Of a DNA stretch of 64,000 bases, positions 35,833-47,300 are shown piece by piece. The stretch spans positions 5,208,001 to 5,272,000 of the forward strand of contig CP085825.1 in the NCBI GenBank assembly GCA_020809705.1. Direction: 5' to 3'. Within the stretch, counting starts at the first letter, position 1. Each line of letters starts with the position of its first letter. The DNA comes from Calonectria ilicicola. Its lineage: Eukaryota; Ascomycota; Sordariomycetes; Hypocreales; Nectriaceae. A program made the translations under genes and the position numbers. The notes beneath the pieces were generated by a model. That model saw only the letters and a list, made by a program, of their open reading frames with translations, did not search any database and had not been told where the DNA came from.

Positions 35833-37998
35833 CTATAGCTTGAAACTGCCGCTCGTTACTGCCTTCGGTGCTTTGGCCTTCTTCCCGTCGACGTCCGTGA
35901 TCTCGCCCTTGCGGTTGATGACCTTGACACCGCCCTTCTTCAGCTCGGCAATGGTGTCTCGCTGCTGCTGGGCCCGGCGACTGACGACCTTCTTGCCATC
36001 CACGCCGCCGGCCTTGCGCACACGTTCCTTCTCGCGACGACGGCGACGAGTCTTGTCTTCCCGTGACATCTCCTGGCGGGCCACGGGCATGCCGCTCTTG
36101 GTGACGACCTCGCCCTTGGCCACGTTGTCGGCGCCAGCCTTGTACACTTCCTGTGGCGCCATGCGACTGCTCTCACCGACCACACCCTGAGCCGTTGCGG
36201 GTTGGGCATCCTCCATTGTGATTGTGGCAACATCAGCGACGACAGACAGTGTGGGCGCCACTGGCTTGGGCTTGTAGTGCCAGCTGCTAAACGCATCTAG
36301 ACGAGCACTGACGTCTTTCCACATGGCCTCTATCTCTTTTTCCTCACGCTGTAATTTCTCATCGGACTGACTGACATAGCTGTCTGGATTGGTATTTTTG
36401 ATATGCTCCTCCTCGTAGATTTCGGCCAGTCCCTTGGTAGCTTTGCTATCGTCGAGCTCTACTAACCCGCGGCGAGTTCCTGCAGGCACACCTTCTGCGT
36501 CTGGCCGTCGACGGATGACCTCGTCAAACTGTTGAGCAAGAATACGTCGCTTAATAAGATCCTCGATGCCTTCGGTGATCTCGGGTGTGATAACCGGCAC
36601 TGGCTTACCAACATGCTCAAAATCCAAGTCTTCTTCCAAGAGCGAGTTCATAGGGCGATCAGCCGCTGCAGCTTCACCGGACATTGCCCACTCTCGCTTG
36701 GCCACCGACGCAGCCTCAAGCTTGCGGATTTCCTCAGCAAGTTTAGCCTGGCGACGCTCGTGAGCTGAGCGACGTGACCTGGGATCTCCAGCTGATACGT
36801 CTGATAAAGCATCATCGGAGTCCTCCTGTTCTGATTCGTCATCAAAGAGGTCTCTGCGGACATCATCCATCGCTCTCTGGACATCAGCCTCGTCTGGTTG
36901 CTCAGGTTGAAACCTCACAGCCTTTCTGGGCTTATCTCCCCTGGATTTCTTTGGGGGAGGCGCAAAGAAGTCCTTATAATAGACCTCGTTGGCGTTAAAA
37001 TCCATCTCCTCGTCATCGATAGCATTTTCGAACGCCTCATCCTCGCTGTCACCTTCAGGCGCATCAAGCGCCATGTTGCCAAACGTAGGACCGGCCTCAT
37101 CGTCATCATCCTCTTCATCCGAAGGTGGCTCGTCATTTGAGACTTTGTCAGAGCCTTTAGGTTTTGGCTTTGGCGGGGCCATGGGATCAGCATCCCAATC
37201 AATCTCTTCCTCATCACTGGCTTGGTCAGTGTTTGGATCCCCCCTGGCATCTTGGTCCTCGAACCACTGTGTTTGTTTGTTGAAATCGTCAATAGAAAAG
37301 AAGCCATCATTGAGACCGTGGGGGTCTTCAGTATACTCCCCAGCAGGACCATCCTCAACATGTTCGTCGTCTTCATCCTCCCCACCATCCTCAAAGTCGT
37401 CCTTGCCACCCTCTTCTAGTTCCATATCTGAAGCTTGATCCTCATCTTCAACCTCCTGTTCTGATTGCACTGATTCAGATTCACTTTCATCACTGTCATC
37501 CTCGGAGCCCACTTCGAACCCATCTTCTCCGAACTCAAGCATCCTGGAGTCGCGATTCTCAGCGCCATTGACGACAATTTCGTCTCTTTCCTCAAGTTCG
37601 GCCAGGGCATCTTCGGAATATTTCAAGACACTTCCGATGATCCTTTTGGCTTGCTGCCAAACTTGGCTCGTTTCAAATCCGTCAACGTAAAGCTTGCGCA
37701 TCTTTAAAACATCTTCGTTGCCGGTGGCGCGTTTCCGTTTTCGGGTCTCCTTCAACCGTTCCTGTTGTTCATCTCCAACTTGGGATGCGAACCCCTCTAG
37801 TGTAGCCTTGACAAGTCCGAGTGAGTCGGTGGGAATGGAGGCGGTAGGTTGAAGAAAGCTATGGCGGTTGCCCTCGCGAAGGCTTTCGAGCAGAGCGAGG
37901 ACATGGCCGTTTGCCAGGGAGTCGGGCGGTGCCATGATGGGCGCGCCGGTCAACGTATGCGACGTCGAGGTGAGAGAAGGCGATGTCTCGGCGGCCAT
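35833..37998 (-). CDS. MPP10: U3 small nucleolar ribonucleoprotein protein MPP10
   Basis: Single exon, 721 aa. Mpp10 is a core part of the U3 snoRNP/SSU processome in the nucleolus and is needed for 18S rRNA maturation, where it works with Imp3 and Imp4. What shows this: very acidic stretches (about residues 165-245 and 290-400) rich in Asp/Glu/Ser, and the NEVYYKDFFAPP and KPRKAVRF motifs. The conserved C-terminal half has the SLLEEDLDFEHVGKPVPVITPE segment, the IEDLIKRRILAQQFDEVIRR helix, LYE/IYEEEH, the LDAFSSWHYKPKP motif and a basic tail. The frame stays open 61 codons upstream of the chosen ATG at 37998, but that part is not acidic or conserved in character, and MAAETSP is the likely start. 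It is convergent with the NASP gene. Confidence 0.95.
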   Translation of the reverse strand: MAAETSPSLTSTSHTLTGAPIMAPPDSLANGHVLALLESLREGNRHSFLQPTASIPTDSLGLVKATLEGFASQVGDEQQERLKETRKRKRATGNEDVLKMRKLYVDGFETSQVWQQAKRIIGSVLKYSEDALAELEERDEIVVNGAENRDSRMLEFGEDGFEVGSEDDSDESESESVQSEQEVEDEDQASDMELEEGGKDDFEDGGEDEDDEHVEDGPAGEYTEDPHGLNDGFFSIDDFNKQTQWFEDQDARGDPNTDQASDEEEIDWDADPMAPPKPKPKGSDKVSNDEPPSDEEDDDDEAGPTFGNMALDAPEGDSEDEAFENAIDDEEMDFNANEVYYKDFFAPPPKKSRGDKPRKAVRFQPEQPDEADVQRAMDDVRRDLFDDESEQEDSDDALSDVSAGDPRSRRSAHERRQAKLAEEIRKLEAASVAKREWAMSGEAAAADRPMNSLLEEDLDFEHVGKPVPVITPEITEGIEDLIKRRILAQQFDEVIRRRPDAEGVPAGTRRGLVELDDSKATKGLAEIYEEEHIKNTNPDSYVSQSDEKLQREEKEIEAMWKDVSARLDAFSSWHYKPKPVAPTLSVVADVATITMEDAQPATAQGVVGESSRMAPQEVYKAGADNVAKGEVVTKSGMPVARQEMSREDKTRRRRREKERVRKAGGVDGKKVVSRRAQQQRDTIAELKKGGVKVINRKGEITDVDGKKAKAPKAVTSGSFKL

Positions 37999-38670
37999 GC
38001 TCTGCTCTTGAGCCGGGCGAGTCGAGCGTGTTGCAGAGATTTGCAGCTCAAAGCTGAAGGAAGAAGCTGTTCGAAAAACAAAAATCGAAGCTGCGGTTAC
38101 GCCGTGCGATGGGGAAAATTTTTGGGGATGAGAGACTTGGCCCCGCAGTGTAGTCAGGCGTTCTGATCCACTATTGGTCAATCAAACAGTGAGCGGGTCG
38201 CGATAAGAACTGCCTAGCTCGATAAGACCTACTCATGATGATGATGATGAGCAGGCAAGTAGGGAGATGATAAATTATATTCAATGCTGTGTCAACACAG
38301 ACGGAGTGAACTAGACTAGGTTTCTTAGAGTGGCTTTTAATAAAGGTTCTTTGAACTAGAATTCAGCAGTATTCAATTAGATTTTCCCCATTTTACCAAA
38401 CAAATGATGGTCGCATATCCTTGACATTTTGACCAAAATATGTACGATCTCTACGAATCCTGGAATAGTGTATTTAGAAAGAATCAGTCAATGCAAATAT
38501 AATCTCTTGGTAGACGATACGGGTTGCTTTCTATGGGACGATCACTTAAATCGACCGACCATAACTCCAATTTCAAGCTTGATAAGTCATGCAGATCCCG
38601 CCCAAACTCCGAGGTGATTCGCCATCTACAAGCATCGCGATATCACCTTCAAATTTCATATCCAACAATC
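37999..38670. other. Spacer between two minus-strand genes
   Basis: These 672 bases hold the MPP10 promoter and the 3' end of the RING protein gene. A short (ATG/TGA)n run occurs near 38,234-38,250. No gene is seen. Confidence 0.55.
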
Positions 38671-40626
38671 TCAATTGCCTCTCCTTCCTCCAGTGCTCAT
38701 GAGCGTAATCTTCTGTTTCTTCTTCTTCTTGCTCCCGCCACCACCACCACCCCCGCCACCCCCACTGCTCACGGCTTGGGCTGCGTTGCCGTACTCGGCT
38801 GTCTCAATGGCTTGAATTTGCATAGCTAGCTCTGAAGTATTATAAAAATCTTCGTCTTTGAGCCATCCGTCATCCACATTTGGATCGCGTACTGCTGCTA
38901 ACTTAGGCGACGTATTTACTGCTTGTGTGCCCCAAATAGTCCTTTGTGTTGATGGACTTGTTGACATGGACGCTAATGTCTCAAATCCTGGCTGAGGGTC
39001 AGGGGGGGTAGCTCCCGAGTGGCTTGTCAATGGTTGAAACTCAGACAAATCCATTGTGGGCACTTGATCCTCTTCGATAATCCCCGTAGACCTTTGGAAT
39101 CCAGTCGATCTGCGCATGGCAGCGGCTTCGAGCCGCTCCGCCTGCATTTTCTCACGTTCCTCTTGGGTCTCCTTGTCCCGGTTTCGTTTTCTCCGACGCT
39201 CGATATCGCTTGCGAATGATGCCAAAGTCTCTGCAGGCACAATATCGGTCCAATCGCATTCCAAGAAGCTGATAACGCAACCTCGAGGCAGATGTCCAAG
39301 ATACTTGGCTCGCTTGCGAAGCGCATCATCAACCACATGACCAGTTGAAATCTGCTCCACACGGGGCAAAAGGGTGGACGGAAATAAAGAGAAGGAACCA
39401 TACTTGGTCTTCAGAATCCGGATATCAAGTGGTGAAAGATAAAGATGTGGAGGCGAACTGTAGAAATAAAAGCCGGGTTCTGATGATGACCTTTCGGGTT
39501 TTAGCTCTTGAACGAGGGCTGAAGCTTCAGTAACAGTGAGTTCATCTAATTTCTCCTTGGCCGAAGTGATGGCTCGAATAGCTTTTTGAGACCATTCCCC
39601 GTCTTGCCCAAATAAAGTCTCATCTTCCTTTGCTTGTTGTTCTAATGCCGATATTTCCTCGTCAAACTGAGCAAACATGTATTCCAAGCTGCCTTTCATG
39701 ATTCGTGCATAGTCGAGCACGTTTGCCGCAAAATGCCAGGGAACATCTTTTTCAGACTCTAATGCCTCTACGACGCCTTCCCTTGGTAGAGCCAAGGTAG
39801 AGTGTGTATTTCGGGCCATTAATCGGAGTACCACATCGTCACCAATCCGAGGTAGTGGGCTTTCTTGGCCTGCATAGAAACGTACTGGTCGCGCCTCTTG
39901 CAAGTAGATGCTATCTTCGCAAATGGGACACTTCTTCCATCGGGGCCCTTTCCCCGGTTTCCCCTCTTCTTCACCTGTGTTTGAATTCATAAAACGGATT
40001 AAGCAGGGTAAACAAAAAATATGGCCGCATTTTGCCATTCGGGGAGCAACTGGTTCAGAAAGGCAGATTGGACATGACGCAGCCTGCGACTCGCTTGAAG
40101 CCAAAATTTGCATCACTAGAGACCAGTCTAGATGTATATCGGGGTCTGATGCATGCTTCTCATATGTGCTTTCGGGCGATACAATAAAGCGATAGTTGGC
40201 ATGAACATAACGTGCCTTATCTGCAGCATGATATCCAGACCCAGGCCCCCATGTTGGATTCCGACGATGTGATCTTGAATGGTGATTGTGCTCTTGGATC
40301 GGCCGTGGCATAGAATAGTCAAGCAAATGTGTAATTGATGTCTGGCCCCGCCTGCTCGAAGGGTTCCTCATCGCCCTCAGTTCTGCCAAGGTATCCTCTT
40401 CGTCTAGGTTGGAATTTGCTCGTTCTCCGGCACCAGGTCGGCGTTGGTTGCGATGTTGCTTCCGCGAGCCTTGTGCTTTCCGCGGAAAAGGTTGAGTAGA
40501 TGAGGGTCCAGCTGGCGTAAGGCGACGGGAGGAATCGAAGCTTGAGGTTGTCGGGTTGGCTTGGATAGGCTGCGGGTTCGATGGCGTTGGTAGGGACTTG
40601 CCCACGCTTGAGTTCAATGGGTTCAT
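38671..40626 (-). CDS. RNF10/Mag2-type RING E3 ubiquitin ligase
   Basis: Single exon, 651 aa. The N-terminal 100 residues are disordered and basic (QHRNQRRPG). An RNF10-family block with YRFIVSP and DPDIHLDW follows. A C3HC4 RING starts around residue 185 (SCPICLSEPVAPRMAKCGHIFCLPCLIRFM, then KKCPICEDSIY), separated by an unusually long charged insertion between the Cys pairs. The C-terminal half has the family's YFYSSPPHLYLSPLDIRILK block and the conserved CDWTDIVP segment. RNF10 in animals and Mag2 in yeast ubiquitinate 40S ribosomal proteins when ribosomes stall, so a cytosolic role in ribosome quality control is the likely function. A ten-glycine run and a KKKKKQK basic stretch lie close to the C-terminus. 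Confidence 0.88.
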   Translation of the reverse strand: MNPLNSSVGKSLPTPSNPQPIQANPTTSSFDSSRRLTPAGPSSTQPFPRKAQGSRKQHRNQRRPGAGERANSNLDEEDTLAELRAMRNPSSRRGQTSITHLLDYSMPRPIQEHNHHSRSHRRNPTWGPGSGYHAADKARYVHANYRFIVSPESTYEKHASDPDIHLDWSLVMQILASSESQAASCPICLSEPVAPRMAKCGHIFCLPCLIRFMNSNTGEEEGKPGKGPRWKKCPICEDSIYLQEARPVRFYAGQESPLPRIGDDVVLRLMARNTHSTLALPREGVVEALESEKDVPWHFAANVLDYARIMKGSLEYMFAQFDEEISALEQQAKEDETLFGQDGEWSQKAIRAITSAKEKLDELTVTEASALVQELKPERSSSEPGFYFYSSPPHLYLSPLDIRILKTKYGSFSLFPSTLLPRVEQISTGHVVDDALRKRAKYLGHLPRGCVISFLECDWTDIVPAETLASFASDIERRRKRNRDKETQEEREKMQAERLEAAAMRRSTGFQRSTGIIEEDQVPTMDLSEFQPLTSHSGATPPDPQPGFETLASMSTSPSTQRTIWGTQAVNTSPKLAAVRDPNVDDGWLKDEDFYNTSELAMQIQAIETAEYGNAAQAVSSGGGGGGGGGGSKKKKKQKITLMSTGGRRGN

Positions 40627-41385
40627 TGTTGGCGGGATCCGCTACAGATCGTTCGGTTTTTATGATGATATTCACAAGTACTTGCTCAATCGCTCGATCG
40701 ATTCATGCCGACTGGGGAAACGAGGGCTGACTTGATCGCATAAACTTGGTCGAGTTCGTATTAAATCGGCAAGAAGGCGTGAAAAAATGTGGCGGATATA
40801 CTAGGTGGAAAAGAGGGTATAGGTCGGGTTTGGGATGTTGATGTGTTGATGAGGATGAGAATCTCGAAGGGGTCCTGCTGGGACGGACCCCGAGGATGGG
40901 TGCAGGTGGATCAATTGAGTCACTGGCGGGGCAAGTCGTGACAGAGTAAAGGGACTCGCTGGGCCGTTGGTAATGGAACAGGCCTTAGTCATCCGGACTA
41001 CTGCACGTGATACATCCCGTGATAATTTATTCAAATGGGGACTGCGGATGGATCTCTTTGGTATGCACAGGATAAGTGTCTTGCGTGGTTTAATCAAACG
41101 TCTCAGAGTCTTCAATCTCCATGTCAATTTTGCAAAACCTTTTCAAGATGAGAGATACTATGATACAACTATTCCGGTATCGATAAAATGCGGACAAAAC
41201 AACAATGAATTAGGTATATGACGGTGATCCAGGCACTCGGTGTTCTCAACCACCCTCCTCTCTTCTCCATCGGATCCGGGGAATCATTGACAAACGAAGC
41301 CACCAACCCTAATAAACCAAAAAGTGGGTTAAAAGAAAGCGTCACGACATTATCTCATTTCCGATCATTCTTCCTCCAAGCCAAA
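40627..41385. other. Promoter of the RING gene and 3' region of the CBM48 gene
   Basis: A 759-base spacer between two minus-strand genes; no coding signal is seen. Confidence 0.55.
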
Positions 41386-44335
41386 CTAGTTGAACTTGGC
41401 CTTGATCTTGTTGATGAGAGTGCTAATGCGGTGCTTCTTTTTAGTTTCTTTGGACGTAGAGCCATTCGCGGCTGCCTCACTGGGCTTGGAACCATTCTCG
41501 GTGGCCTTGGAACCATTCTCAGCGGCCTTGGACCCATTCTCATTGGTGGTGCCATTCTCGGTGGCCTTGGAACCATTCTCATTGGTGGTGCCATTCTCTG
41601 TGTTGGCCACAGCGGCGTCAGTCTTTGTCTCCTCAGGCTTGGCCTCTTCAACCTTGGCCTCCTCGACCTTGGCCTCCTCAGGCTTGGCCTCCTCAGGCTT
41701 GGTCTCTTCAGGCTTGGTCTCTTCAACCTTGGCCTCCTCGACCTTGGCCTCCTCAGGCTTGACTTCTTCAACCTTGGTCTCCTCAACCTTGGCTTCTTCA
41801 ACCTTGGTCTCCTCAACCTTGGCTTCTTCGACCTTGGTCTCTTCAAGCTTGGTTTCCTCAAGCTTGATTTCTTCAGGCTTGATTTCTTCAGGCTTGGTTT
41901 CTTCAACCTTGGTATCCTCAGCTTTAGCTTCGGTCTCGGCGGGAATTGGCTTGACCTCGCTCAGGAGCTCAGCTTCAACAGCTTTCTTCTCCTCAACGGC
42001 CTCAGGGATGGCAGCAGCTTCGGGGCTCTCTCCCGCCTCGACTATGGATTCCTTGACTTCAGTGGGGACCTCCGGCGCCACCTCCTTTACAGGCTCAGGG
42101 ATGTCCTTGGGGGTTTCGTCAACAGGAGCAACCTTGTCGGCCTCCTTAGCCTCCTCCTTCTCTAGAGGAACCTCAGCAGCCAGGGCCGCTGTGGTGGCAA
42201 CCGGAGTTACAGTGTTGATGGTCACATCTTGGACAGCAGCGATGGGGAGGCTCGACTCGGGGATCATGTTGTTCGAGACCGGAGGCAGCTCGGCCTCAGG
42301 AAGAGCGCTGCCATTCTCATATGACTCCTTGTCAAGCTTAACATGCTCGTTAATGTCTTGAGCTTTGATGGATTCGGGAATCTCCTCGCCAGGCTGAAGT
42401 TTGATAGGGTTTACGGCACCCTCAGCAGCAGGCAGAGGGTTGATACCAATAGACTTATCAAGCTCGGTGGCGGGAGTAATAGGGAAACCGCCAGGAATAT
42501 CAGCGGGCGTCTCCTTGGGCTCAACAGGCTCGGACGCGACCTCTACGGGCTTGGTCTCAGCAAGGGGCTCTTCAACTGCCTTCGTCTCGACGGCGACATC
42601 CTCGACGGCTTTCTCTTCAACAGGCTTAGTTTCAGCAGGAACCTCAGCAGGTTTCTCCTCAACAGCCTTCTCTTCCACTGGTTGGGTCTCAATGGGTTTC
42701 TCTTCCTCAACAGCCTTGACGTCAGCAGACTTTTCCTCCTCAGCAGGCTTCGTCTCAGCAGCGGCCTCTATGACCTTCTCGTCAATGACGTTTGTCTCAA
42801 CCTCGGCGGGCTTGCTCTCAACTGGTTGTTCAGCAGCCATAGCAGCGGTGGTAGAGGCAGGTGTAACGGAGTTGATGACGGCGGTGGGTGTGATTTGTTC
42901 AGGGGTCAGAAAGTTATTGACGTTGCCCTCGTGGTCTGGCTCTTTCGGCGCAGACTCGTTGACGACCCAGTTACCGTCGACGACAAACTATTAGATGCGG
43001 ATGTGAGCGAAAGATTCGGGACGTGTTGCGCAGTGGTTTGGGAGAGGGGCAAAATATGAAATATTGTGAATGGAGGAGGGGAGCGATCAATGAAAGGGGG
43101 GGGGGGGGAACTGGAGGGGTGGACAGAGGCATGGTTGTATATGGTACGCAGACACACTAGCGCCGGGTGCCCCTCGTTCTCCATTTTGACTTTGATTCCA
43201 GCTGGGGCTCGTGGGGAGCGCCAGGTGGTGGCGCAAAAAGGTACGAGGCTGATCAGTCTGGCGTGACACTTGGAACCACCCTTGGCCTCGAGCTGGGATG
43301 GGCCAACAACCAGATTCACACCGCTTTGCCCACTAATAGTTTTGAGTGCGGCCTTGGGCGCGACCCTTTGCGTCATACTAGCCCCGGGATATAGGTGGGA
43401 CTACTGGCACACCGTAAAAATCCTGGCGCGTTATGACATGACAACCCAGATACTGTAGAATGGGGATGACAGGGTCCGCGCACCAGTTGGCTGCGTATCC
43501 CAGCAGCGCTCCTGTTCGCAATGAATCTTGCGGGGCATGGGACAGTGGGATGGCGAAAGGGACACCGCCATTGCGCAAGACACCGGGTTAGGCTCAACCG
43601 TAGCCCTGCAGGATGCGAGATGGCAATGCGCCGCTTGTCAACCGATAATTCGATCAATCACCGCCTTAGTACCAAGCACAAGGGATGCGAGTGATTGAGT
43701 GCAGGCAGCATAAGCGCCAAACAATGCATGGGGAATGCACGTCTTTTTTTTTCTTTTTCCCTTTTCCTGGGTGGGAATGAATGAGGGGGCAATGACCAAA
43801 AGTGATGGCGGCGACAAGGGACAGAAGCAAAAGAGGTTGCTTGCTTGGACCCGCCAAGGCCAAGGAACAGGGTGTAGGGAAGAGGATATGAATGGAATGG
43901 TATGTTGACAAGGAAGAAAGGCGCAATGCCAGTATCAACTTACCTTGTAGTAAATCTTCTCTGTTGCGTCCTGAAGCTCGACCGACTTTTGGAAAATATT
44001 GCCATTGTTGTCGAGCTTGACAGTTTTTGTCCAGTTATCAAAAGTGCCGGTCACGTAGACCTCTTCAGCTGGATGTTCCCTGTGTGCAAAAAGAAAAAAA
44101 AATCATATTAGCTCAAGTATGTCTCAGACAGGGACAGGAAGTTGATGTTGTTGACTGGGATACGCGGGAAGCAATGGGTGTCGAGGAATCGTAGGCATTC
44201 GAAGCTCGGAACAGGAGCTTGAGGAGGCACGAGGAGACATGAGGCGTAGGATGCGTGCGACCGAGAGCCCCGCTAGCTTGTCAAGATGTGTATGAATCGG
44301 GCTGCAACGTACCATTTGAATGTGAAGCTCCCCAT
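41386..44335 (-). CDS. CBM48 (AMPK glycogen-binding-like) Crp1/Mdg1-type protein with Lys-Glu repeats
   Basis: Gene model: complement(join(41386..42987, 43944..44079, 44313..44335)), 586 aa; the introns are 233 and 956 nt. Residues 1-85 form a CBM48/E-set glycogen-binding-like domain: FTFKWEHPAEEVYVTGTFDNW, then YYKFVVDGNW and NNFLTPEQ. This is the arrangement of yeast Crp1/Mdg1 and of AMPK beta subunits, which bind glucans or act as scaffolds. The rest is low-complexity: Glu/Lys/Pro-rich, then 19 consecutive KxEEx pentapeptides (41626-41910), then NGS-type repeats (about 41470-41600) and a basic amphipathic tail. The short first exon (7 codons plus 2 nt) and the exon joins are supported by the domain running without a gap across both junctions. 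A role in carbohydrate signalling is inferred from the family. Confidence 0.82.
41626..41910 (-). repeat. 19 tandem KxEEx pentapeptide-coding units
   Basis: On the minus strand, 285 bases encode nineteen perfect K-x-E-E-x units, where x at position 2 is V, P or L and position 5 is T, A, I or V. The 15-base units vary mainly in synonymous and position-2/5 codons, so the array looks like slippage or unequal-exchange expansion under protein-level constraint. It lies inside the last exon of the CBM48 gene. Confidence 0.95.
43096..43108 (+). repeat. G(13) homopolymer inside the long intron
   Basis: Thirteen consecutive G residues lie in the 956-nt second intron of the CBM48 gene. Confidence 0.85.
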
Positions 44336-47300
44336 TTCTGCGATTAGGTATTAGGTTCGACGGTAAGTGCGCTGTGAATGACGACGGGGGGAAGCAAGGT
44401 CGAGGATCGAAGGGCAACGAGGTCGAGTCGGGCGAGATGTAAAGGTGTGGGTGGGAGAGACGGATGAGATGGGAGGGATGGTTGGGAGGAAAAACGGACG
44501 GACAGGTCTGCAGCGGTCGGTCTAACTGGGGGGTGGGTGAACCCGAAATTAAAGATGGTTCGTTTGGGTGGGATGGGAGAAAAAAGGGCACCACCAAGCA
44601 CCACCCTGCGTGCCACCGTCCCCAAAAACCAGGCTACTGATGCGATGAGTGATCGATTGACGAGCTTAGCGAGCGTAGTAGAGAGAACAGGCGGCGGCAG
44701 GACGGGATGTCAGATGGAGGCGAAGGTGAAGATTGAGAGGGGTCTCGGTTTGGGACGTGGCGGGGAGATATGGGCACTCAATGATGGATAGACAGATTAC
44801 GGGTTACGACACAAAGTAACGGATAAGGTACTACGGCGGGTTTACGGTAGCAGCTAGGTATTAGGTACTTATCGGGACACACAAGCGGCGAGACAGCTGG
44901 GCCAGGCTTGTCGCGGGCGGCAGTCGTGGTGGTTTTTTGTCCTTTCTTGTCTTGCTGTCCCGCAGTCCGTCGCCTCGGCCGCTTTCAATTAGAGTAGACC
45001 TGCGCCCCCCGTTCCCCCAACGTCCACGGGGCTCCGGTAATTACGGAGGGCACGTCGATTGTTTAGTTTAATTGATCAATAGGATTTGTTGCTTATTTGT
45101 TTGTTTGTTCCCCCCCGTACCGCGCGACATCATGCTTCATTTCCCATTGTGATATCACCTACCTATTCCGTCACCTGGGTTTATGCTCGTGGCTGGCTTG
45201 GTTTCTGATTGCGGCGGGATCTTGAAGAAGCGAGCCGCAACTGGTAGCGTCATTGTCTTTGGAAGAAAGAAAAAAAAAACTGGGCTGGAGACCCAGATAA
45301 CAGACCCCAATCCAGCCATGGCCTTCTGGCGACTGGGTTCATCCATGGAGCTCCATCTGGAGAAGGACGGCACCTCTGATCTGCGCCCAGCTAATTAGTC
45401 AGTGACGGTGGTGAAGACTGAGTGCGTGCATGCCGCGCTGCAGCTTGTGCTCGATGTTATGGTTCTTGTGACCAGCCACGAGTGGAGCAATCCTGGTCTC
45501 TGACGACATGGGCCATATCTCATGGCGGCGTCGACTTATGCCCGTGGCTTGTTATTCGGTGAGCGAGGGTCCCGCATCTGGGGGCAACGCGGTCAGCTCC
45601 CTCTTTGGGATGGTCAATCTCAATTGCCAACTGAGATGAGATGCGAGCGGGATCCTGGCCAGCATTGAACGTTTCGCGATTTAACTTTGTTAAGCCTACA
45701 AGGCCCCACGAACGTGACAAGCAAACAAAATCCCATCCCTCGCAGACGTAGGTACTGAAGCTGAAAGGCACAGCGCTAGCACGCTCAATACTCTCAGGGA
45801 GCTTTGCTGATCCGAGAGCTCCCTGATAGCTGTCCGTAGGCAGCTAGCCCGTAGCTGGCAGCTCGAGGGAAACCCGGCCGACGAGCGCTGAGCTGAACTC
45901 AACTTGCTATTTTAGTTTCCTGGTTTGCTTGAAAAGCGTATGCCTAGCTCGCATTGATGGTGCGGATGGCGTTGATAGTGCTGAGCGAGCCGGCCCAAGA
46001 CAGATTGATGGCGCGTGATGAATTTGGCTTAGCTCTAGTGCTTGGTCTCGGTGAAATTGCAACCAGACGCTCTCCCCTCCCGCCCTCAGCCAGGTATACA
46101 CTCGTTTTGCTTGTGGCTAAAGTGAGGGTAGAATTTTTTTTTGTCACAGTCATGTCTTGTAAATGACCATTGAATGCAGCCGCTAGGATCGTTTGTGACG
46201 ATAAACAGCGAGAACATCACAATTAAAGCGTGGCGCCAGGCTTGGGTTTTTTGATGGTAGGATCCTTGGGTCCTTCCCACGATTTAGCTCAAGTCGTACC
46301 AGAAGCCATGGCAAATGGATTTCCTGAGAAATTCATCATGAGTTGATATCATTTACCATGTTCTAATACTCTAGCAATCTGACGTATCGGCAATTTACTC
46401 CAACTACATTTGAGGCCTTCGCACAAGAACAATACGCATGATGGCTTGGAACAACATCCTGCCATGCATATTGCTGGGGCCGGTCACAGTGTTGTTGCGT
46501 GTCGATTCAGTACTTGGCTGGGCGAGCGACGAGAGTTGATATTTTTCGATGCAAAATAAGTAACATATTAGATAGCCATTCTTGTTTATTTAGGCATTGC
46601 TTCTCTTTGGGGAAAGTATCTTAATACTCTTGGTTCAGAATATGTGTGAATTGCAGAGCCACAGTTGGCGATGGCGAGGGAGGGAGGGAGGGAATAGGCA
46701 GCTTTGTTTCTATGAAGAAGGAATAAACACGCCTATAGATAGAAATTGTGCTGACCCTCAGCTACTTAAGCGACACGGAGTGCATCACGCAGACAAGTTT
46801 AATGAGACATTTGTCGATGGTCAGAACCAAGCTTGACGAGTTGAGTAAGATTTACGACGTGCTATTTCCGAATTTAGTACTACATTTAATATGCCAACCC
46901 AGAGTGCTACATGTTGATAAAACTAAAACGTGGCCTTAACATTCCCGATTAGGCCGCTGTTCTTGGATGTTTTATTTTTAATATCCACAAGTTTATATCC
47001 CAAGTTTTACCCATCTCTCCTGTGGACGAAGGATAAATTTTTCATTTCTCCCAGAAAGGAAAATAAACTGACCGATTTATAACTGGAGATTGAAAGCAAC
47101 AAGTGAGAGTATGGCAAAAGTTTCTTCCGAAACCCCCGAGTTGTTAATGTAATGGTTGGATACATCATGTGTCTAGATTGGCAAATGATATGATACAATT
47201 TTGAGGATTTATCATGTTATACATAGGGATCGATCCTTGTTCCGGCAAACTCAGCTGATAAGGCAAGAGAAGGGCAAGTATTTGGATTAGAAAGGTTTGC

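Noticed and set aside
37999..38181. 61-codon N-terminal extension of MPP10
   Set aside because: It is not acidic or family-like; the ATG at 37998 has a better context and gives the expected N-terminus.
41218..42361. Long plus-strand frames (315 and 323 codons) rich in Leu/Gly or Ser/Thr
   Set aside because: They are antisense shadows of the KxEEx repeat coding region on the minus strand; the repetitive GC-biased codons keep the opposite frames open.
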